This document shows positions 10,524-19,706 of a stretch of DNA of 64,000 bases, one piece after another. The stretch spans positions 3,410,001-3,474,000 of the forward strand of contig NZ_JAKWJU010000002.1 in assembly GCF_022524345.1 (NCBI RefSeq). The letters run 5' to 3'. Made by a program: the position numbers and the translations under genes. The DNA comes from Streptomyces marispadix (GTDB taxonomy: Bacteria; Actinomycetota; Actinomycetes; Streptomycetales; Streptomycetaceae). The notes under the pieces were generated by a model. It had not been told where the DNA came from. It made no database searches and saw only the letters and a list, made by a program, of their open reading frames with translations. How positions within the stretch are numbered: position 1 is the stretch's first letter; the number at the start of each line of letters is the position of its first letter.

Positions 10524-11138
10524 ATGGACACCTTCCGCGTCTGTTTCGTATGCACCGGCAACATCTGCCGGTCGCCCATGGCCGAGGCCGTCTTCCGCTC
10601 CCATGTGGCGGACGCGGGGCTGGAGGACCGGATCACCGCGAGCAGCGCGGGCACCGGCGGCTGGCACGTCGGAGACCCGGCCGATCCGCGTACGGCGGAG
10701 ACGCTGGAGTCCGCGGGGTACGAACTCGTCCATTCGGCACGGCAGTTCGAGCCCGCGTGGTTCGACGGGCAGGACCTGGTCGTCGCCCTCGACGAGGGCC
10801 ACGAGCGGGAACTGCGTGCCATGGCCCCCACCCCCGAGGACGCCGCGAAGGTACGGCTGCTGCGCTCCTACGACCCGACCGCCTCGGAGCGCGACGGCTT
10901 CGGCTTCGACGTGCCGGACCCGTACTACGGCGGTTCGAGCGGGTTCGAGGAGGTGCTGAAGCTTGTGGAGGCGGCCGTGCCGGGGCTGCTCTCGGAGGTC
11001 GCGGCGACGCTGGACGAGAGATCCGCGGGCGCGGGCGCGGGTGCGGGCGGCGCGACCGCTGCACACCGCGGCCCGGCACATCGTGCGCCGCGGCATGGCG
11101 GGGCCTCGCACGAGGCCCCCCGCAAGGAAGCCGGCTGA
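10524..11138 (+). CDS. Low-molecular-weight protein-tyrosine phosphatase
   Basis: A 204-residue protein. The P-loop FVCTGNICRSP near residues 8-18 has the CX5R active site, and DPYYGG later supplies the general-acid Asp. Residues after about 160 form an Ala/Gly-rich tail beyond the usual family length (about 155), ending in a His/Arg-rich stretch. It removes phosphate from tyrosine on cytoplasmic proteins. The ATG at 10524 has GGAG 5 bases upstream. The stop overlaps the next start (TGATG), so it is translationally coupled to the fructosamine-kinase-like gene. Confidence 0.9.
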   Translation: MDTFRVCFVCTGNICRSPMAEAVFRSHVADAGLEDRITASSAGTGGWHVGDPADPRTAETLESAGYELVHSARQFEPAWFDGQDLVVALDEGHERELRAMAPTPEDAAKVRLLRSYDPTASERDGFGFDVPDPYYGGSSGFEEVLKLVEAAVPGLLSEVAATLDERSAGAGAGAGGATAAHRGPAHRAPRHGGASHEAPRKEAG

Positions 11139-12034
11139 TGCCCGCGCTCGCCGACCGCGTGGCCGAGCTGACCGGCGCCGATGAGGCCACGCGTGCGTTC
11201 CCCGTCGAGGGCGGGGACATCTGCGACGCGTGGAGCATCATGCTGCGCGGCGGTCCTCACGGGCTGCACCGCAAGGTGTTCGCCAAGACCCGCTCCGGCA
11301 GCCCGCCCGGCTTCTTCGCGGCGGAGGCCGCGGGACTGACCCTCCTCGCCGTGACGGGGACCGTGGCGGTACCGGACGTACTCGCCGTCGAGGACGACGT
11401 GCTCGTACTGGAGTGGCTGGAGCCCGGAGAGCCCACCCCCGACCAGGCGGACCGCCTCGGACGTGAACTGGCCGCGCTGCACAACATGAGCGCCCTGTCC
11501 TACGGGACTCCGGGCCGCGCCGCCTATATCGGGCCGCTGTCGCTGCCCTCACCGTCGACGCCCGTGACAGAGCCCGAGCAGTGGCCCGCCTTCCACGCCG
11601 AGTACCGGCTGCTGCCGTATCTGCGGCAGGCCGTCGACGGCGGCGGCATCGAAGCCTCCGACGCACGCGACGTCGAGCGGCTCTGCGAGCGGATCGGCGA
11701 CATCGCCGGGCCGCCGCAGCCGCCGGCGCTGATCCACGGCGATCTGTGGTCCGGCAATGTGCTCTGGGCCGGCGGCGACGCCCCGCGTCCCCGGCTGATC
11801 GACCCGGCGGCACAGGGCGGACACCCCGAGACCGACCTGGCGTTCCTCCAGCTGTTCGGCTGCCCGCACCTCTCCCGTATCCTCGCCGCGTACGAAGAGG
11901 TACGTCCCATCGAGGGCCGCGCCCAGCGGGTCCCCCTCCATCAGCTCCACCATCTGCTGGTGCACGCCGTCCTCTTCGGACCGGGCTACGGCGCACAGTG
12001 CGGGGCGGCGGCACGCGAGGCGCTGGGCGGCTGA
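11138..12034 (+). CDS. Fructosamine kinase family protein
   Basis: A 298-residue aminoglycoside-phosphotransferase-like kinase. Conserved features are the HRKVFAKT lysine region, VLEWLEPGEPT hinge, the catalytic loop ALIHGDLWSGNV and the metal-binding LIDPAAQGGHPETDLAF motif, the last two typical of fructosamine-3-kinase and ketosamine-3-kinase. The family phosphorylates sugar adducts on protein amines so that they fall off. Coupled to the phosphatase gene by a one-base overlap; AAGGAAG lies 9 bases before the ATG. Confidence 0.9.
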   Translation: MPALADRVAELTGADEATRAFPVEGGDICDAWSIMLRGGPHGLHRKVFAKTRSGSPPGFFAAEAAGLTLLAVTGTVAVPDVLAVEDDVLVLEWLEPGEPTPDQADRLGRELAALHNMSALSYGTPGRAAYIGPLSLPSPSTPVTEPEQWPAFHAEYRLLPYLRQAVDGGGIEASDARDVERLCERIGDIAGPPQPPALIHGDLWSGNVLWAGGDAPRPRLIDPAAQGGHPETDLAFLQLFGCPHLSRILAAYEEVRPIEGRAQRVPLHQLHHLLVHAVLFGPGYGAQCGAAAREALGG

Positions 12035-12157
12035 CCGGCCGAAGCAGCCCCTGAACACCCCCGACCGAGGCCCGAAGCAGCCCTCGAAGCAGGCCACCGG
12101 ATCAGACGGCCGAAACGGACGGCCGAAGCAATGCGCAGGCACCGGGAGAGCACCGCC

Positions 12158-13351
12158 ATGAGCAGCGACAGCGACGCCGGCAGCGACACCGCCGCAGACG
12201 CCACCAGCCACGCCTTTGGCCACGCCACCAGCGACGCCACCAGGGTCGTAAGGGCAGGACTCCCCGAGGAACAGCCCTACGAACCCCCGCTCCCCGGGCC
12301 GGTGTTCGCCGCCCACTACCACCTCCCCGGCGATGTCGCCGACGCCCCCTACGCATACGGGCGCGACGCCAACCCCACCTGGACCGCGCTGGAAGAGGCG
12401 ATCGCCGAGCTGGAGTCCCCCGGCGGCGACCGGGTGCAGACCACCGTCTTCGCCTCCGGCATGGGTGCGATCTCGGCGGTGCTGCTGTCCCAGGCACGGC
12501 ACGGGCGCGTCTTCGTACTGCCCGACGACGGCTACAACCTGCTCGTACCGATGCGGGAGCGGCTGAGCGGCCTCGGCGTCGAGGTGCGTACCGCGCCGAC
12601 CGCCGGAGACGCCCAACTCGCCCTGCTGGACGGGGCTTCGCTGCTGTGGATCGAGTCGCCGTCCAACCCCGGGCTGGACGTGTGCGACATCCGGCGGCTG
12701 GCAGACGCCGCCCATGAGCGCGGCGCGCTCGTCGCCGTCGACAACACCCTGGCCACGCCGCTCGGGCAGCGGCCCCTCGAACTGGGCGCGGACTTCTCCG
12801 TCGCCAGCGGCACGAAGGCCCTGACAGGCCACGGCGATGTGCTGCTCGGGCTGGTGAGCTGCCGGGACGCGGAGGCAGCGGCGGCCGTACGGCAGTGGCG
12901 GAAGCTGGTCGGTGCGATCCCCGGGCCCATGGAGGCATGGCTGGCGCACCGTTCGCTGGCGACGCTCGACCTGCGGACGCAGCGGCAGGCCGAGGGCGCA
13001 ACCGCCGTCGCCGAGGCGCTGCTTGAGCGCGGCGACGTGGTGGACGTACGCCATCCCGGCCTGCCCGGCGACGCCGCGCATCCGACCGCCGTGCGGCAGA
13101 TGCGGCGCTTCGGCTGCGTCGTCTCCTTCACGCTCGCGGACCGGGAGCACGCGGAGCGGTTCCTGGGGGCGCTGCGCCTGGTCGGGCAGGCGACCAGCTT
13201 CGGCGGGGTGCGTTCGACGGCCGAGCGGCGCGGGCGCTGGGGCGGGGACGCCGTGCCGGAGGGTTTCGTACGGCTGTCGGTGGGCGTTGAGGACCCGGAC
13301 GACCTGGTCGCCGACGTGCTGAGGGCCCTGGACGCGGCGGCGACCGGCTAG
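12158..13351 (+). CDS. Cystathionine gamma-lyase-like PLP enzyme
   Basis: A 397-residue Cys/Met-metabolism PLP enzyme. Visible motifs: YGRDANPTWTALE (PLP phosphate region), ASGMGAISAVLL, IESPSNPGLDV, VDNTLATP and the lysine that binds PLP in ASGTKALTGHGD. The family includes cystathionine gamma-lyase, beta-lyase and methionine gamma-lyase; Streptomyces homologues are usually annotated as cystathionine gamma-lyase. The ATG at 12158 has GGGAG 9 bases upstream; an ATG nine codons earlier has no RBS. The first 35 residues are a Ser/Asp/Ala-rich extension. The gene stands alone; no cysteine or methionine genes adjoin it. Confidence 0.88.
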   Translation: MSSDSDAGSDTAADATSHAFGHATSDATRVVRAGLPEEQPYEPPLPGPVFAAHYHLPGDVADAPYAYGRDANPTWTALEEAIAELESPGGDRVQTTVFASGMGAISAVLLSQARHGRVFVLPDDGYNLLVPMRERLSGLGVEVRTAPTAGDAQLALLDGASLLWIESPSNPGLDVCDIRRLADAAHERGALVAVDNTLATPLGQRPLELGADFSVASGTKALTGHGDVLLGLVSCRDAEAAAAVRQWRKLVGAIPGPMEAWLAHRSLATLDLRTQRQAEGATAVAEALLERGDVVDVRHPGLPGDAAHPTAVRQMRRFGCVVSFTLADREHAERFLGALRLVGQATSFGGVRSTAERRGRWGGDAVPEGFVRLSVGVEDPDDLVADVLRALDAAATG

Positions 13352-13463
13352 CCGTACGCGCTCGCTGCGCGGGTGCTCGGCACGCGGTGCGGGGTTCGGC
13401 GGGGCCCGTGCGTCTTCAACTCGCCTCTGTGCGCCCGCAGTCGGCCTGCCGGCCCTCCCCGGC

Positions 13464-14642
13464 CTACTCAGGCTTGTGTTCCGGGCCGCCATAGTCGGGG
13501 CTGGAGTAGTCCGGGCTGGAGTAACGCGGGCGGACGCTCTCGCGCTCCGTGCCGTCCGAGGGGCTGCGGCTGGAGAAGTCGGGACCGGAGTAGCCCAGAC
13601 GCGGTGTGCGCTCCTCCGTCCGTTCCCCCGCCCGTTCCTTGGCGCGTTCCTCGGCTCGTTCCTCGGCTCGCTTCCCGGTACGGGCAGCCTCCGTTACGGG
13701 GCCGCCCGTGGAAGAGGAGCCGGCAGTGGACGCCGAGGAGGACGTCGAGGAGGATGCTGCGGCGGAACCCTCGCTGCCGCCCTCCGTCGGTCGGCCTGTG
13801 CCCTGCGAGGCGGCGGAACGGCCCGTACCGAAGGACTGCTTGCCCGGCTGCGCGTCGAGCGCGTCCGCCAGGAACGGCACGATGCCCCGCTCCAGCAGCG
13901 CCTGCCGCCAGACCGTCCGCGCCGTCGAGACCTCCCTGGCCAGACGGGACTCGCGCGACCCGCCGGAGCGGCCTTCCCCTTCGGCGTCCTCGTCGTCGCC
14001 GGCGCTCCGGCGTGCGCCCGCGCCGTTGCGCAGTGCCGTCAGCCACAGTTCGGCCATGGCCACCACGATCCCGGCGGCGGCGAGCACTGCGAAGACCCAG
14101 CCCGCGCCGCGCATCGGCGCCGCTATCGAGGGCTCCGGGGAGACGATCCGCAGCAGATAGCCCAGCAGCAGGAAGATGACGGCGGCGGTGCCCGCGAGCA
14201 GCGGCACCAGTACGGAGACCATCGCCAGCAGCCCCGCACCGGCGGTCTCGCCGACGCCCTCGCCGACACCGGCCAGGCTCAACCCGCCGCCACGGCCGCG
14301 CTGTTCGCCCTCGTCCGCCGCGTCCGTGCCCGGGCGCGGACGTGCCGCGGACGGGGCCGAGCCCGAACCGGCAGTGGCCGCCGAGCCGTTGTGGCCGCGT
14401 GGCCTCTCGGCGGCGCTTTCGCGCAGCCGGGTCCGCAGCGCGACGTACTGCTCGTACTCCTCCGCCGCGTCCGCGGCTATCGCCGTGGCGGCGCTGAGGG
14501 CCATGACGCGCAGCCGGTCCGCGCTTATCCGTTCGCCCACTGCCGTCAGCGCAGGACGCCGGCCCGCCTCACGCAGAGCCTCGTCCACGGCCCGCTCGAA
14601 CTCGGGCCGGTCTTCGGGCAGCAGATGCGGAGCGCTGTTCAT
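13464..14642 (-). CDS. Two-TM membrane protein of unknown function with repetitive C-terminus
   Basis: A 392-residue protein. The N-terminal 95 residues are a soluble helical part (RPEFERAVDEALREAGRR; ALSAATAIAADAAEEYEQY). Two hydrophobic segments at about 145-175 and 190-212 follow, then a cytoplasmic helical part (EVSTARTVWRQALLERGIVP) and a long Ser/Glu-rich tail with ERAEERAKERAGERTEERT and YSSPDYSSPDYGGPE repeats. No enzymatic motif is seen. ATG 14642 is chosen because GGGGG lies 6 bases upstream; ATG 14648 would abut it. It resembles a conserved streptomycete membrane protein, but I cannot assign a function. Confidence 0.7.
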   Translation of the reverse strand: MNSAPHLLPEDRPEFERAVDEALREAGRRPALTAVGERISADRLRVMALSAATAIAADAAEEYEQYVALRTRLRESAAERPRGHNGSAATAGSGSAPSAARPRPGTDAADEGEQRGRGGGLSLAGVGEGVGETAGAGLLAMVSVLVPLLAGTAAVIFLLLGYLLRIVSPEPSIAAPMRGAGWVFAVLAAAGIVVAMAELWLTALRNGAGARRSAGDDEDAEGEGRSGGSRESRLAREVSTARTVWRQALLERGIVPFLADALDAQPGKQSFGTGRSAASQGTGRPTEGGSEGSAAASSSTSSSASTAGSSSTGGPVTEAARTGKRAEERAEERAKERAGERTEERTPRLGYSGPDFSSRSPSDGTERESVRPRYSSPDYSSPDYGGPEHKPE

Positions 14643-14968
14643 GTGCATCCCCCGATGCTCCGTAGGGCCTTCCGGTGCCGTTGGGGGCACCACCCGGGCC
14701 GGCAGGCCCAGGGGGAGGGCGGGGCAGCCGCGGCGAAGGGTAGGGGAATTCGCAGCGGCAGAACCGATATTAGAGGGAGTGCGGCACCTTCTGAGAGAGA
14801 GTTTCCGGTAATTGCCTCGTCCCGGCAACGTCTTCAGCGCTGCTGCGCGCCTGTCCGCGCCCGCGTACGCCCGCCCCACGCCGGGCCGACGGCCGGGCGT
14901 TCCCCACTCTGGGAGCGGCCGGTGAATGCCCGTTCAACGAATGCTGAACGGCCGGGCGGGCCCCGCGG
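14643..14968. other. Intergenic region, 326 bp
   Basis: Upstream of the two-TM gene and downstream of the metallophosphoesterase. On the minus strand TAATAT (14767-14772) could be a -10 box for the two-TM gene; no -35 box goes with it. Otherwise nothing recognisable. Confidence 0.4.
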
Positions 14969-16165
14969 CTATTCCCCTGAGGGCTCCGCGCCCGACGGCT
15001 CCGCGCTCAACGGCTCTTCGGCGGGCGCCTGTTCGGCGAGCGGCAGCCTTGTGACGAGCAGCCGTCCGTCCATGGTCACGCCGCCGTCCATCGCCAGCGC
15101 GAGCCCGTCGGCGTAGAGATGCGGCCCGGTCACCTCGGGCAGCACGTCCTCTTCGGCCGCCGCGTCCGCCGCGTCGGCGACGCCGTCGGCGCCCGGGTCC
15201 CCGACGAGATACGGGATGGGGCTGTGGCCGTGCACGATCCGCTTGCCGCCGAAGACGCCGAGCAGTTCGCGTGCGGCGTCGGAGCCGGTCTCGTCGCGGA
15301 AGGCGAAGCGCTTGGTGAACTTGCGGAACAGTTCCCAGATCTCGTCCGCGTCGTTGCGTTGCAGTGCCTCGGTGACGGCGTCGTTGACGCCCTCGATGGT
15401 GTCGCCGTAGTCGAGATAGCACGTGGCGTCCGAGTGCAGCAGCAGATGGCCGTCGGCCAGAGCCATCGCGTCGAGACGCGACATCCACTGCACATGGTGG
15501 TCCTCCAGGCGTTCCATGTCGGAGCGCTGGCCGCCGTTGAGCAGCCACGCGGCCTGGAACGAGGCAGTGCCCGCACTGGAGTTGACGGGGGTGTCGCCGA
15601 ACTTCTTCGCGCCGATCAGCAGCAGTTCGTGGTTGCCCATCAGGGCCTTGCAGTAGCCGCCCGCGGCGGCCGCCTGCGCGGAGAGGTTCATGACGAGGTC
15701 GATGACGCCGATGCCGTCCGGGCCGCGGTCGGTGAAGTCGCCGAGGAACCACAGCCGGGCGTTGCCCGCGGCCCAGCCGTCCTGCGCGTCGGTGATTCCG
15801 GCGCCGTGCAGCGCCTCCCGCAGCTCGTCGAGATAGCCGTGTACGTCGCCCACGACGTAGAGGGGGCCGTCGCCCTCCTCTGCTGCGGCATGCACGGAGA
15901 CGTCGACGAGCGTCGGCTCGTGCCCCTCGTCCGCCGCCTCGGAACGGACGATCGGCAGGTCGCGCTCGGTCGGGGTGTAGCCGTCGTCGGACGGCTGGTC
16001 GCGCACCGGGTCCGGCACCGGACCGCGCACCGGGTCCCTCAGCGGAGGCGGTGACTGTACGGGAGGCTGGGCGTCCTGTACGGGCGCTCCCGGAGCCCCG
16101 GGGCCGTGCGCGACGGCACCGCCGCCCTGCCACATCCCCGGTACCTGACCGGCCCCCTGAGTCAT
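14969..16165 (-). CDS. Calcineurin-like metallophosphoesterase
   Basis: A 398-residue protein. The first 105 residues are Pro/Gly-rich and probably disordered (QPPVQSPPPLRDPVRGPVPD). The phosphoesterase core carries GDVHGY, GDFTDRGPDG, MGNHE and HGHSPIPY, the four metal-ligand boxes of PPP-type phosphatases. Substrates could be phosphoproteins or diadenosine polyphosphates; the sequence does not decide. ATG 16165 is selected for GGAGGGG 4 bases upstream. C-terminal tail is Glu/Ala/Pro-rich (AEEPLSAEPSGAEPSGE). Confidence 0.87.
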   Translation of the reverse strand: MTQGAGQVPGMWQGGGAVAHGPGAPGAPVQDAQPPVQSPPPLRDPVRGPVPDPVRDQPSDDGYTPTERDLPIVRSEAADEGHEPTLVDVSVHAAAEEGDGPLYVVGDVHGYLDELREALHGAGITDAQDGWAAGNARLWFLGDFTDRGPDGIGVIDLVMNLSAQAAAAGGYCKALMGNHELLLIGAKKFGDTPVNSSAGTASFQAAWLLNGGQRSDMERLEDHHVQWMSRLDAMALADGHLLLHSDATCYLDYGDTIEGVNDAVTEALQRNDADEIWELFRKFTKRFAFRDETGSDAARELLGVFGGKRIVHGHSPIPYLVGDPGADGVADAADAAAEEDVLPEVTGPHLYADGLALAMDGGVTMDGRLLVTRLPLAEQAPAEEPLSAEPSGAEPSGE

Positions 16166-16592
16166 CGACCCCTCCACCATCGCGCGCCGCCGTGCACCTG
16201 TCCGGGCCTCGCCCTGCCTGCTTCGGCGGGGATACCCGCCCGCCGCCTGTCGCACCGCCCCGCGGGGCCGCAGTCGCACAGGTCCGGATCGGGTCCCGGT
16301 GTCGTGCGCTCCATCATAGGAACGCCGGTAGCGCCTTGTGACGCACCTGGGGACGGCAATCGCGGCTCGCGGAGCGGGGGCTGGAGCATTCTTCCCGAAA
16401 TTCCCCTCTCGTCCACGGCCATGGCCCGGGTGCGGCCGGGCCATGGCGCCACGCCCTTCGCCAAACGGCACGTTGCGACGCCGGGTGACGCCGTATGAAG
16501 CGGTGCGTCGCCGCATGACTTCGGGCGACGCAGGCGGCTGAGGGCGACGGCGCGTGACTGCGGATCAGGAGGATCAGGAGGATCAGGCCGGG
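16166..16592. other. Intergenic region, 427 bp
   Basis: Lies between the end of the LacI-type gene and the start of the metallophosphoesterase gene, both on the minus strand. It holds a perfect inverted repeat at 16418-16447 (listed separately) and three copies of a 9-bp AGGAGGATC repeat at about 16564-16590, just downstream of the LacI stop. No gene is supported. Confidence 0.5.
16418..16447. repeat. Perfect 12-bp inverted repeat
   Basis: GCCATGGCCCGG (16418-16429), a 6-nt spacer, then CCGGGCCATGGC (16436-16447). It is about 145 bp past the LacI-type stop and 250 bp before the metallophosphoesterase start. It could be a terminator stem or a protein-binding palindrome. Confidence 0.7.
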
Positions 16593-17873
16593 TCAGCCCG
16601 GCCCGTGCTGTGCTTCCGGGCCGCTCCCGGGTCCTGAATCGGGCTCCGGGCCCTTTGCCTGGTCCCGGCCCTTTCCCCGGTCCTGTCCCTGGTCCTGGCT
16701 CTGGCTCTGATTCTGGCCCAGGCCCAGGCCCTGGTCCTGTCCCGGCTCCGGCGCCGCCCCGGGGGAGCGAGGCGCGCTGATCGTGGCGCGCTGCCGACGG
16801 CGCTGCGACGACGTACGGACGATGAGGTCCGTCGGCATCACCTGATGCACGGGACCTTCGTTGCCGACGCCCTCGATCGCGTCGATGAGGAGCTGGATGA
16901 CGGTGTTCCCGATGCGGCCGGGCTTGAGCGAGAGCGTGGTGATGGGCGGTTCGGTGCTGGCGTAGACGTTGGACTCGCTACAGCACACCAGCAGCAGGTC
17001 CTCCGGTACGCGCAGTCCGTAGCGGCGCGCGGCGGCCAGCAGGTCCGTGCCGTTGGGGTCGAAGAGCCCGTAGACCGCGTCGGGGCGGTCGGGCCGGGCG
17101 AGTAACCGGTCGGCCGCGACGGCCCCCGCGCAGGGGTCGTGCGCCGGGTAGTGCTCGTAGACGGGCTCCTGCCCTACGCGTGCGCACCACTCGAAGTAAG
17201 CGGTGGTCGACAGCCTCGTATAGGTGTCGGTGCTTGTGCCGGTCAGCAGCCCGATGCGCCGGGCGCCGGCCTCGGCGAGGTGGTCGAGCAGGCCGCGGAC
17301 CGCCTCCTCGTGGTCGTTGTCGACCCAGGCCGTGACGGGCAGCGACCCGGCGGGGCGGCCGTCGGAGACGACGGGCAGGCCGGAGCGGACGAGTTCGGTG
17401 ACGACGGGGTCCTCGTCGGAGGGGTCGATGACGACGGTGCCGTCGAGGGCGACGTTGGACCACAGGTCGTGCCGCGAGGTGGCGGGCAGGATGACGAGGG
17501 CGTAGCCGCGGGCGAGCGCGGCCGAGGTGGCCGCTCTGGCCATCTCGGCGAAGTACGCGAACTCGGTGAAGGTGAACGGTTCTTCGCCGTAGGTGGTGAC
17601 CGTGAGCCCGATCAGGCCGGACTTGCCGGTGCGCAGCGTGCGGGCGGCGGCCGAGGGCCGGTAGCCGAGGCGCTGGGCGACCTCGCGGACGTGGCTGCGG
17701 GTGGCGTCGGGCAGGCGGCCCTTGCCGTTGAGCGCGTCGGAGACAGTCGTGATCGAGACACCGGCCGCGGCGGCGACGTCGCGGATGCCCGCGCGCCCGC
17801 TCAGCCGGCTTCCCCCGTGGGCCCGGCGCGAGGCCGCCGCCGGGCTTACCTGATGCTTCTCTGCTGCTGTCAT
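16593..17873 (-). CDS. LacI-family transcriptional regulator
   Basis: A 426-residue repressor-type protein. Helix-turn-helix near residues 25-60 (GIRDVAAAAGVSITTVSDAL), hinge helix RTLRTGKSGLIG, then a periplasmic-binding-protein-like sensor domain (about 85-350) that would bind a sugar or nucleoside effector. The last 60 residues are a Gln/Gly/Asp-rich tail (GQNQSQSQDQGQDRGKGRDQ) coded by a short DNA repeat and not part of the family fold. ATG 17873 gives the normal N-terminus. It is transcribed away from the aminotransferase-cyd block; its targets cannot be told. Confidence 0.9.
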   Translation of the reverse strand: MTAAEKHQVSPAAASRRAHGGSRLSGRAGIRDVAAAAGVSITTVSDALNGKGRLPDATRSHVREVAQRLGYRPSAAARTLRTGKSGLIGLTVTTYGEEPFTFTEFAYFAEMARAATSAALARGYALVILPATSRHDLWSNVALDGTVVIDPSDEDPVVTELVRSGLPVVSDGRPAGSLPVTAWVDNDHEEAVRGLLDHLAEAGARRIGLLTGTSTDTYTRLSTTAYFEWCARVGQEPVYEHYPAHDPCAGAVAADRLLARPDRPDAVYGLFDPNGTDLLAAARRYGLRVPEDLLLVCCSESNVYASTEPPITTLSLKPGRIGNTVIQLLIDAIEGVGNEGPVHQVMPTDLIVRTSSQRRRQRATISAPRSPGAAPEPGQDQGLGLGQNQSQSQDQGQDRGKGRDQAKGPEPDSGPGSGPEAQHGPG

Positions 17874-18234
17874 GGCGCCCCGATCGTAGGCCCGCCGCGG
17901 AGGGGGTCCCGTCCACGCCGGCGGGGCCCCAGAAGGCACGATTCTGCATGTGCCGGTGTGCCCAACTGCCTTGGAAAGCACGCTAGTTGACGACGCATCA
18001 TGAAGTTTGGCCCCCTCCGCGGGCGATTGTGCCCCCGGATACGGCGATGTTGCGAGGAGGTCTCAACTCACCTTCATGAGTGACGCGCGCCACGGCTTAA
18101 GCCACCGGCGCGGAAGTGCGTGAGGGGGCTCATGCTGCACGCCCGCACGCCCCTTGCCCGATTCCTCTTAGGGTTAGCAGCATTGGGGTCGGCGGCAGGA
18201 CCGTGCCGACGGCGGCTACGAGGAGGAGACAGCG
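17874..18234. other. Divergent intergenic region, 361 bp
   Basis: Separates the LacI-type gene (minus) from the aminotransferase gene (plus). On the minus strand TAGCGT (17980-17985) is a fair -10 box for the LacI-type gene. On the plus strand TAGGGT (18169-18174) could serve the aminotransferase, but its -35 box is poor. No clear LacI-type operator palindrome was found. Confidence 0.4.
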
Positions 18235-19314
18235 GTGAGCGAGAAGAAGCCCAGGCTGCGCGGCGCGCTCGAAGGCATCCCCACCTACAAGCCGGGAAGG
18301 CCGGCCGCAGCGGGGCCCGCCGGATACAAGCTGTCGTCGAACGAGAACCCATATCCGCCGCTGCCCGGCGTGCTGGAGACGATGACCTCCGCCGCCGGCG
18401 GCGCCAACCGCTACCCCGACATGGCCTGCACGGGCCTGATGGAGGCCGTCGCGGAACGCTTCGACGTGCCAGTCGAGCATGTGGCGACCGGCACCGGCTC
18501 GGTCGGCGTCGCCCAGCAGCTCCTCCAGTGCACGGCCGGTCCGGGCGACGAAGTGATCTACGCCTGGCGGTCTTTCGAGGCCTATCCGATCATCACCCAG
18601 ATCTCCGGAGCCGCCTCGGTGCAGGTGCCTCTCACCGACGCCGAGGAGCACGACCTTGACGCGATGGCCGACGCCGTCACCGACCGCACCCGGCTGATCT
18701 TCGTCTGCAACCCCAACAACCCCACGGGAGTCGCCGTTCCGGGCGCCGCCCTGGAGCGCTTCCTGGACCGCGTACCGGACGACGTGCTGGTGGTGCTCGA
18801 CGAGGCATACCGCGAGTTCGTCCGCGACGAGCGCGTCGTCGACGGCCTCCGCCTCTACCGCGACCGCCCCAACGTCTGCGTGCTGCGCACCTTCTCCAAG
18901 GCATACGGACTGGCCGGACTGCGCGTGGGCTTCGCGGTCGCCCACGAACCGGTCGCCGCTGCGCTCCGTAAGACGGCGGTGCCCTTCGGCGTCAGCCAGA
19001 TCGCACAGGACGCGGCGGTCGCCTCATTGCGCAGCGAGGCGGAGCTGCTGGAGCGCGTCGAGGCGCTCGTCGCCGAACGTGCGCGTGTCTCACGCGAATT
19101 GACCGCGCAGGGCTGGACCGTCCCCGAGTCGCAGGCCAACTTCGTCTGGCTGCGCCTCGGCGACCGTACGAGCGACTTCGCGGCGGCGTGCGAGCGTGCG
19201 GGCGCGATGATCCGGCCGTTCCCGGGTGAAGGGGTGCGCGTCTCGGTGGGGGAGACCGAGGGGAACGACATCTTCCTTCAGACGGCGGCGGCGTTCCGCA
19301 AGTCGGAGTTCTGA
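18235..19314 (+). CDS. Histidinol-phosphate/aromatic aminotransferase (HisC family)
   Basis: A 359-residue fold-type I PLP aminotransferase. Motifs: [10 protein letters not shown] at the N-terminus, [18 protein letters not shown], and the PLP lysine in [14 protein letters not shown]. Length and motifs fit HisC and the closely related aromatic (phenylalanine-type) aminotransferases; with no his genes next to it, an aromatic amino-acid or secondary role is as likely as histidine synthesis. GTG 18235 follows GAGGAG. The same gene order, aminotransferase then cydABCD, is found in other streptomycetes as I recall. Confidence 0.88.
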   Translation: MSEKKPRLRGALEGIPTYKPGRPAAAGPAGYKLSSNENPYPPLPGVLETMTSAAGGANRYPDMACTGLMEAVAERFDVPVEHVATGTGSVGVAQQLLQCTAGPGDEVIYAWRSFEAYPIITQISGAASVQVPLTDAEEHDLDAMADAVTDRTRLIFVCNPNNPTGVAVPGAALERFLDRVPDDVLVVLDEAYREFVRDERVVDGLRLYRDRPNVCVLRTFSKAYGLAGLRVGFAVAHEPVAAALRKTAVPFGVSQIAQDAAVASLRSEAELLERVEALVAERARVSRELTAQGWTVPESQANFVWLRLGDRTSDFAAACERAGAMIRPFPGEGVRVSVGETEGNDIFLQTAAAFRKSEF

Positions 19315-19561
19315 CCGGGGGCGCCGGGGTCTGCGGGCGCTGGCCCCCGGCCGGTCGTCCGACGTCCCGGCGCCGCTTCTCTCTCCTGCTTTCTCCTGCC
19401 CGTGATGCGCGCCCGCCGAATGCGTGCCCCAGCTGCCTGCCGGTGCGTGCGTGCCTCAACTGCCGCCCGGCGAAGGGCAGTTGAGACCTCTCGGGGCCTG
19501 CCCACCACCCCGGCCTGCTAGCCCGCCCGGCACCGCCGGTGCCGCTTCGGGGACCCCGCCG

Positions 19562-19589
19562 TGGTGTCCGAAAAGCCCGGTCGTAGTAT
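19562..19589 (+). promoter_or_regulatory. Candidate cyd operon promoter
   Basis: TAGTAT (19584-19589) with a weak TGGTGT box 16 bp upstream. The predicted transcription start falls at the Rex operator just downstream. The rest of the 392-bp gap from 19315 shows nothing else recognisable. Confidence 0.45.
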
Positions 19590-19599
19590 TACTTGTGAA

Positions 19600-19615
19600 T
19601 GTGAACTCATTCACG
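19600..19615 (+). promoter_or_regulatory. Rex operator upstream of cydA
   Basis: TGTGAACTCATTCACG matches the actinobacterial Rex site TGTGAACnnnTTCACA at every defined position but the last. It is overlapped by a second symmetric pair, GTGAAT and ATTCAC. Rex is a repressor that leaves DNA when NADH is high, so cydABCD should be induced when oxygen is scarce. The site is about 10 bp past the -10 box, well placed to block the polymerase. Confidence 0.9.
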
Positions 19616-19706
19616 AGCACCATTTGTGGCCGGGCATCGCGGTCCGAACACGGACGAATCCCCTCGCCGTGTACCGGCCACAGCCGTGAGGCGAAGGAGC
19701 AAGCCG

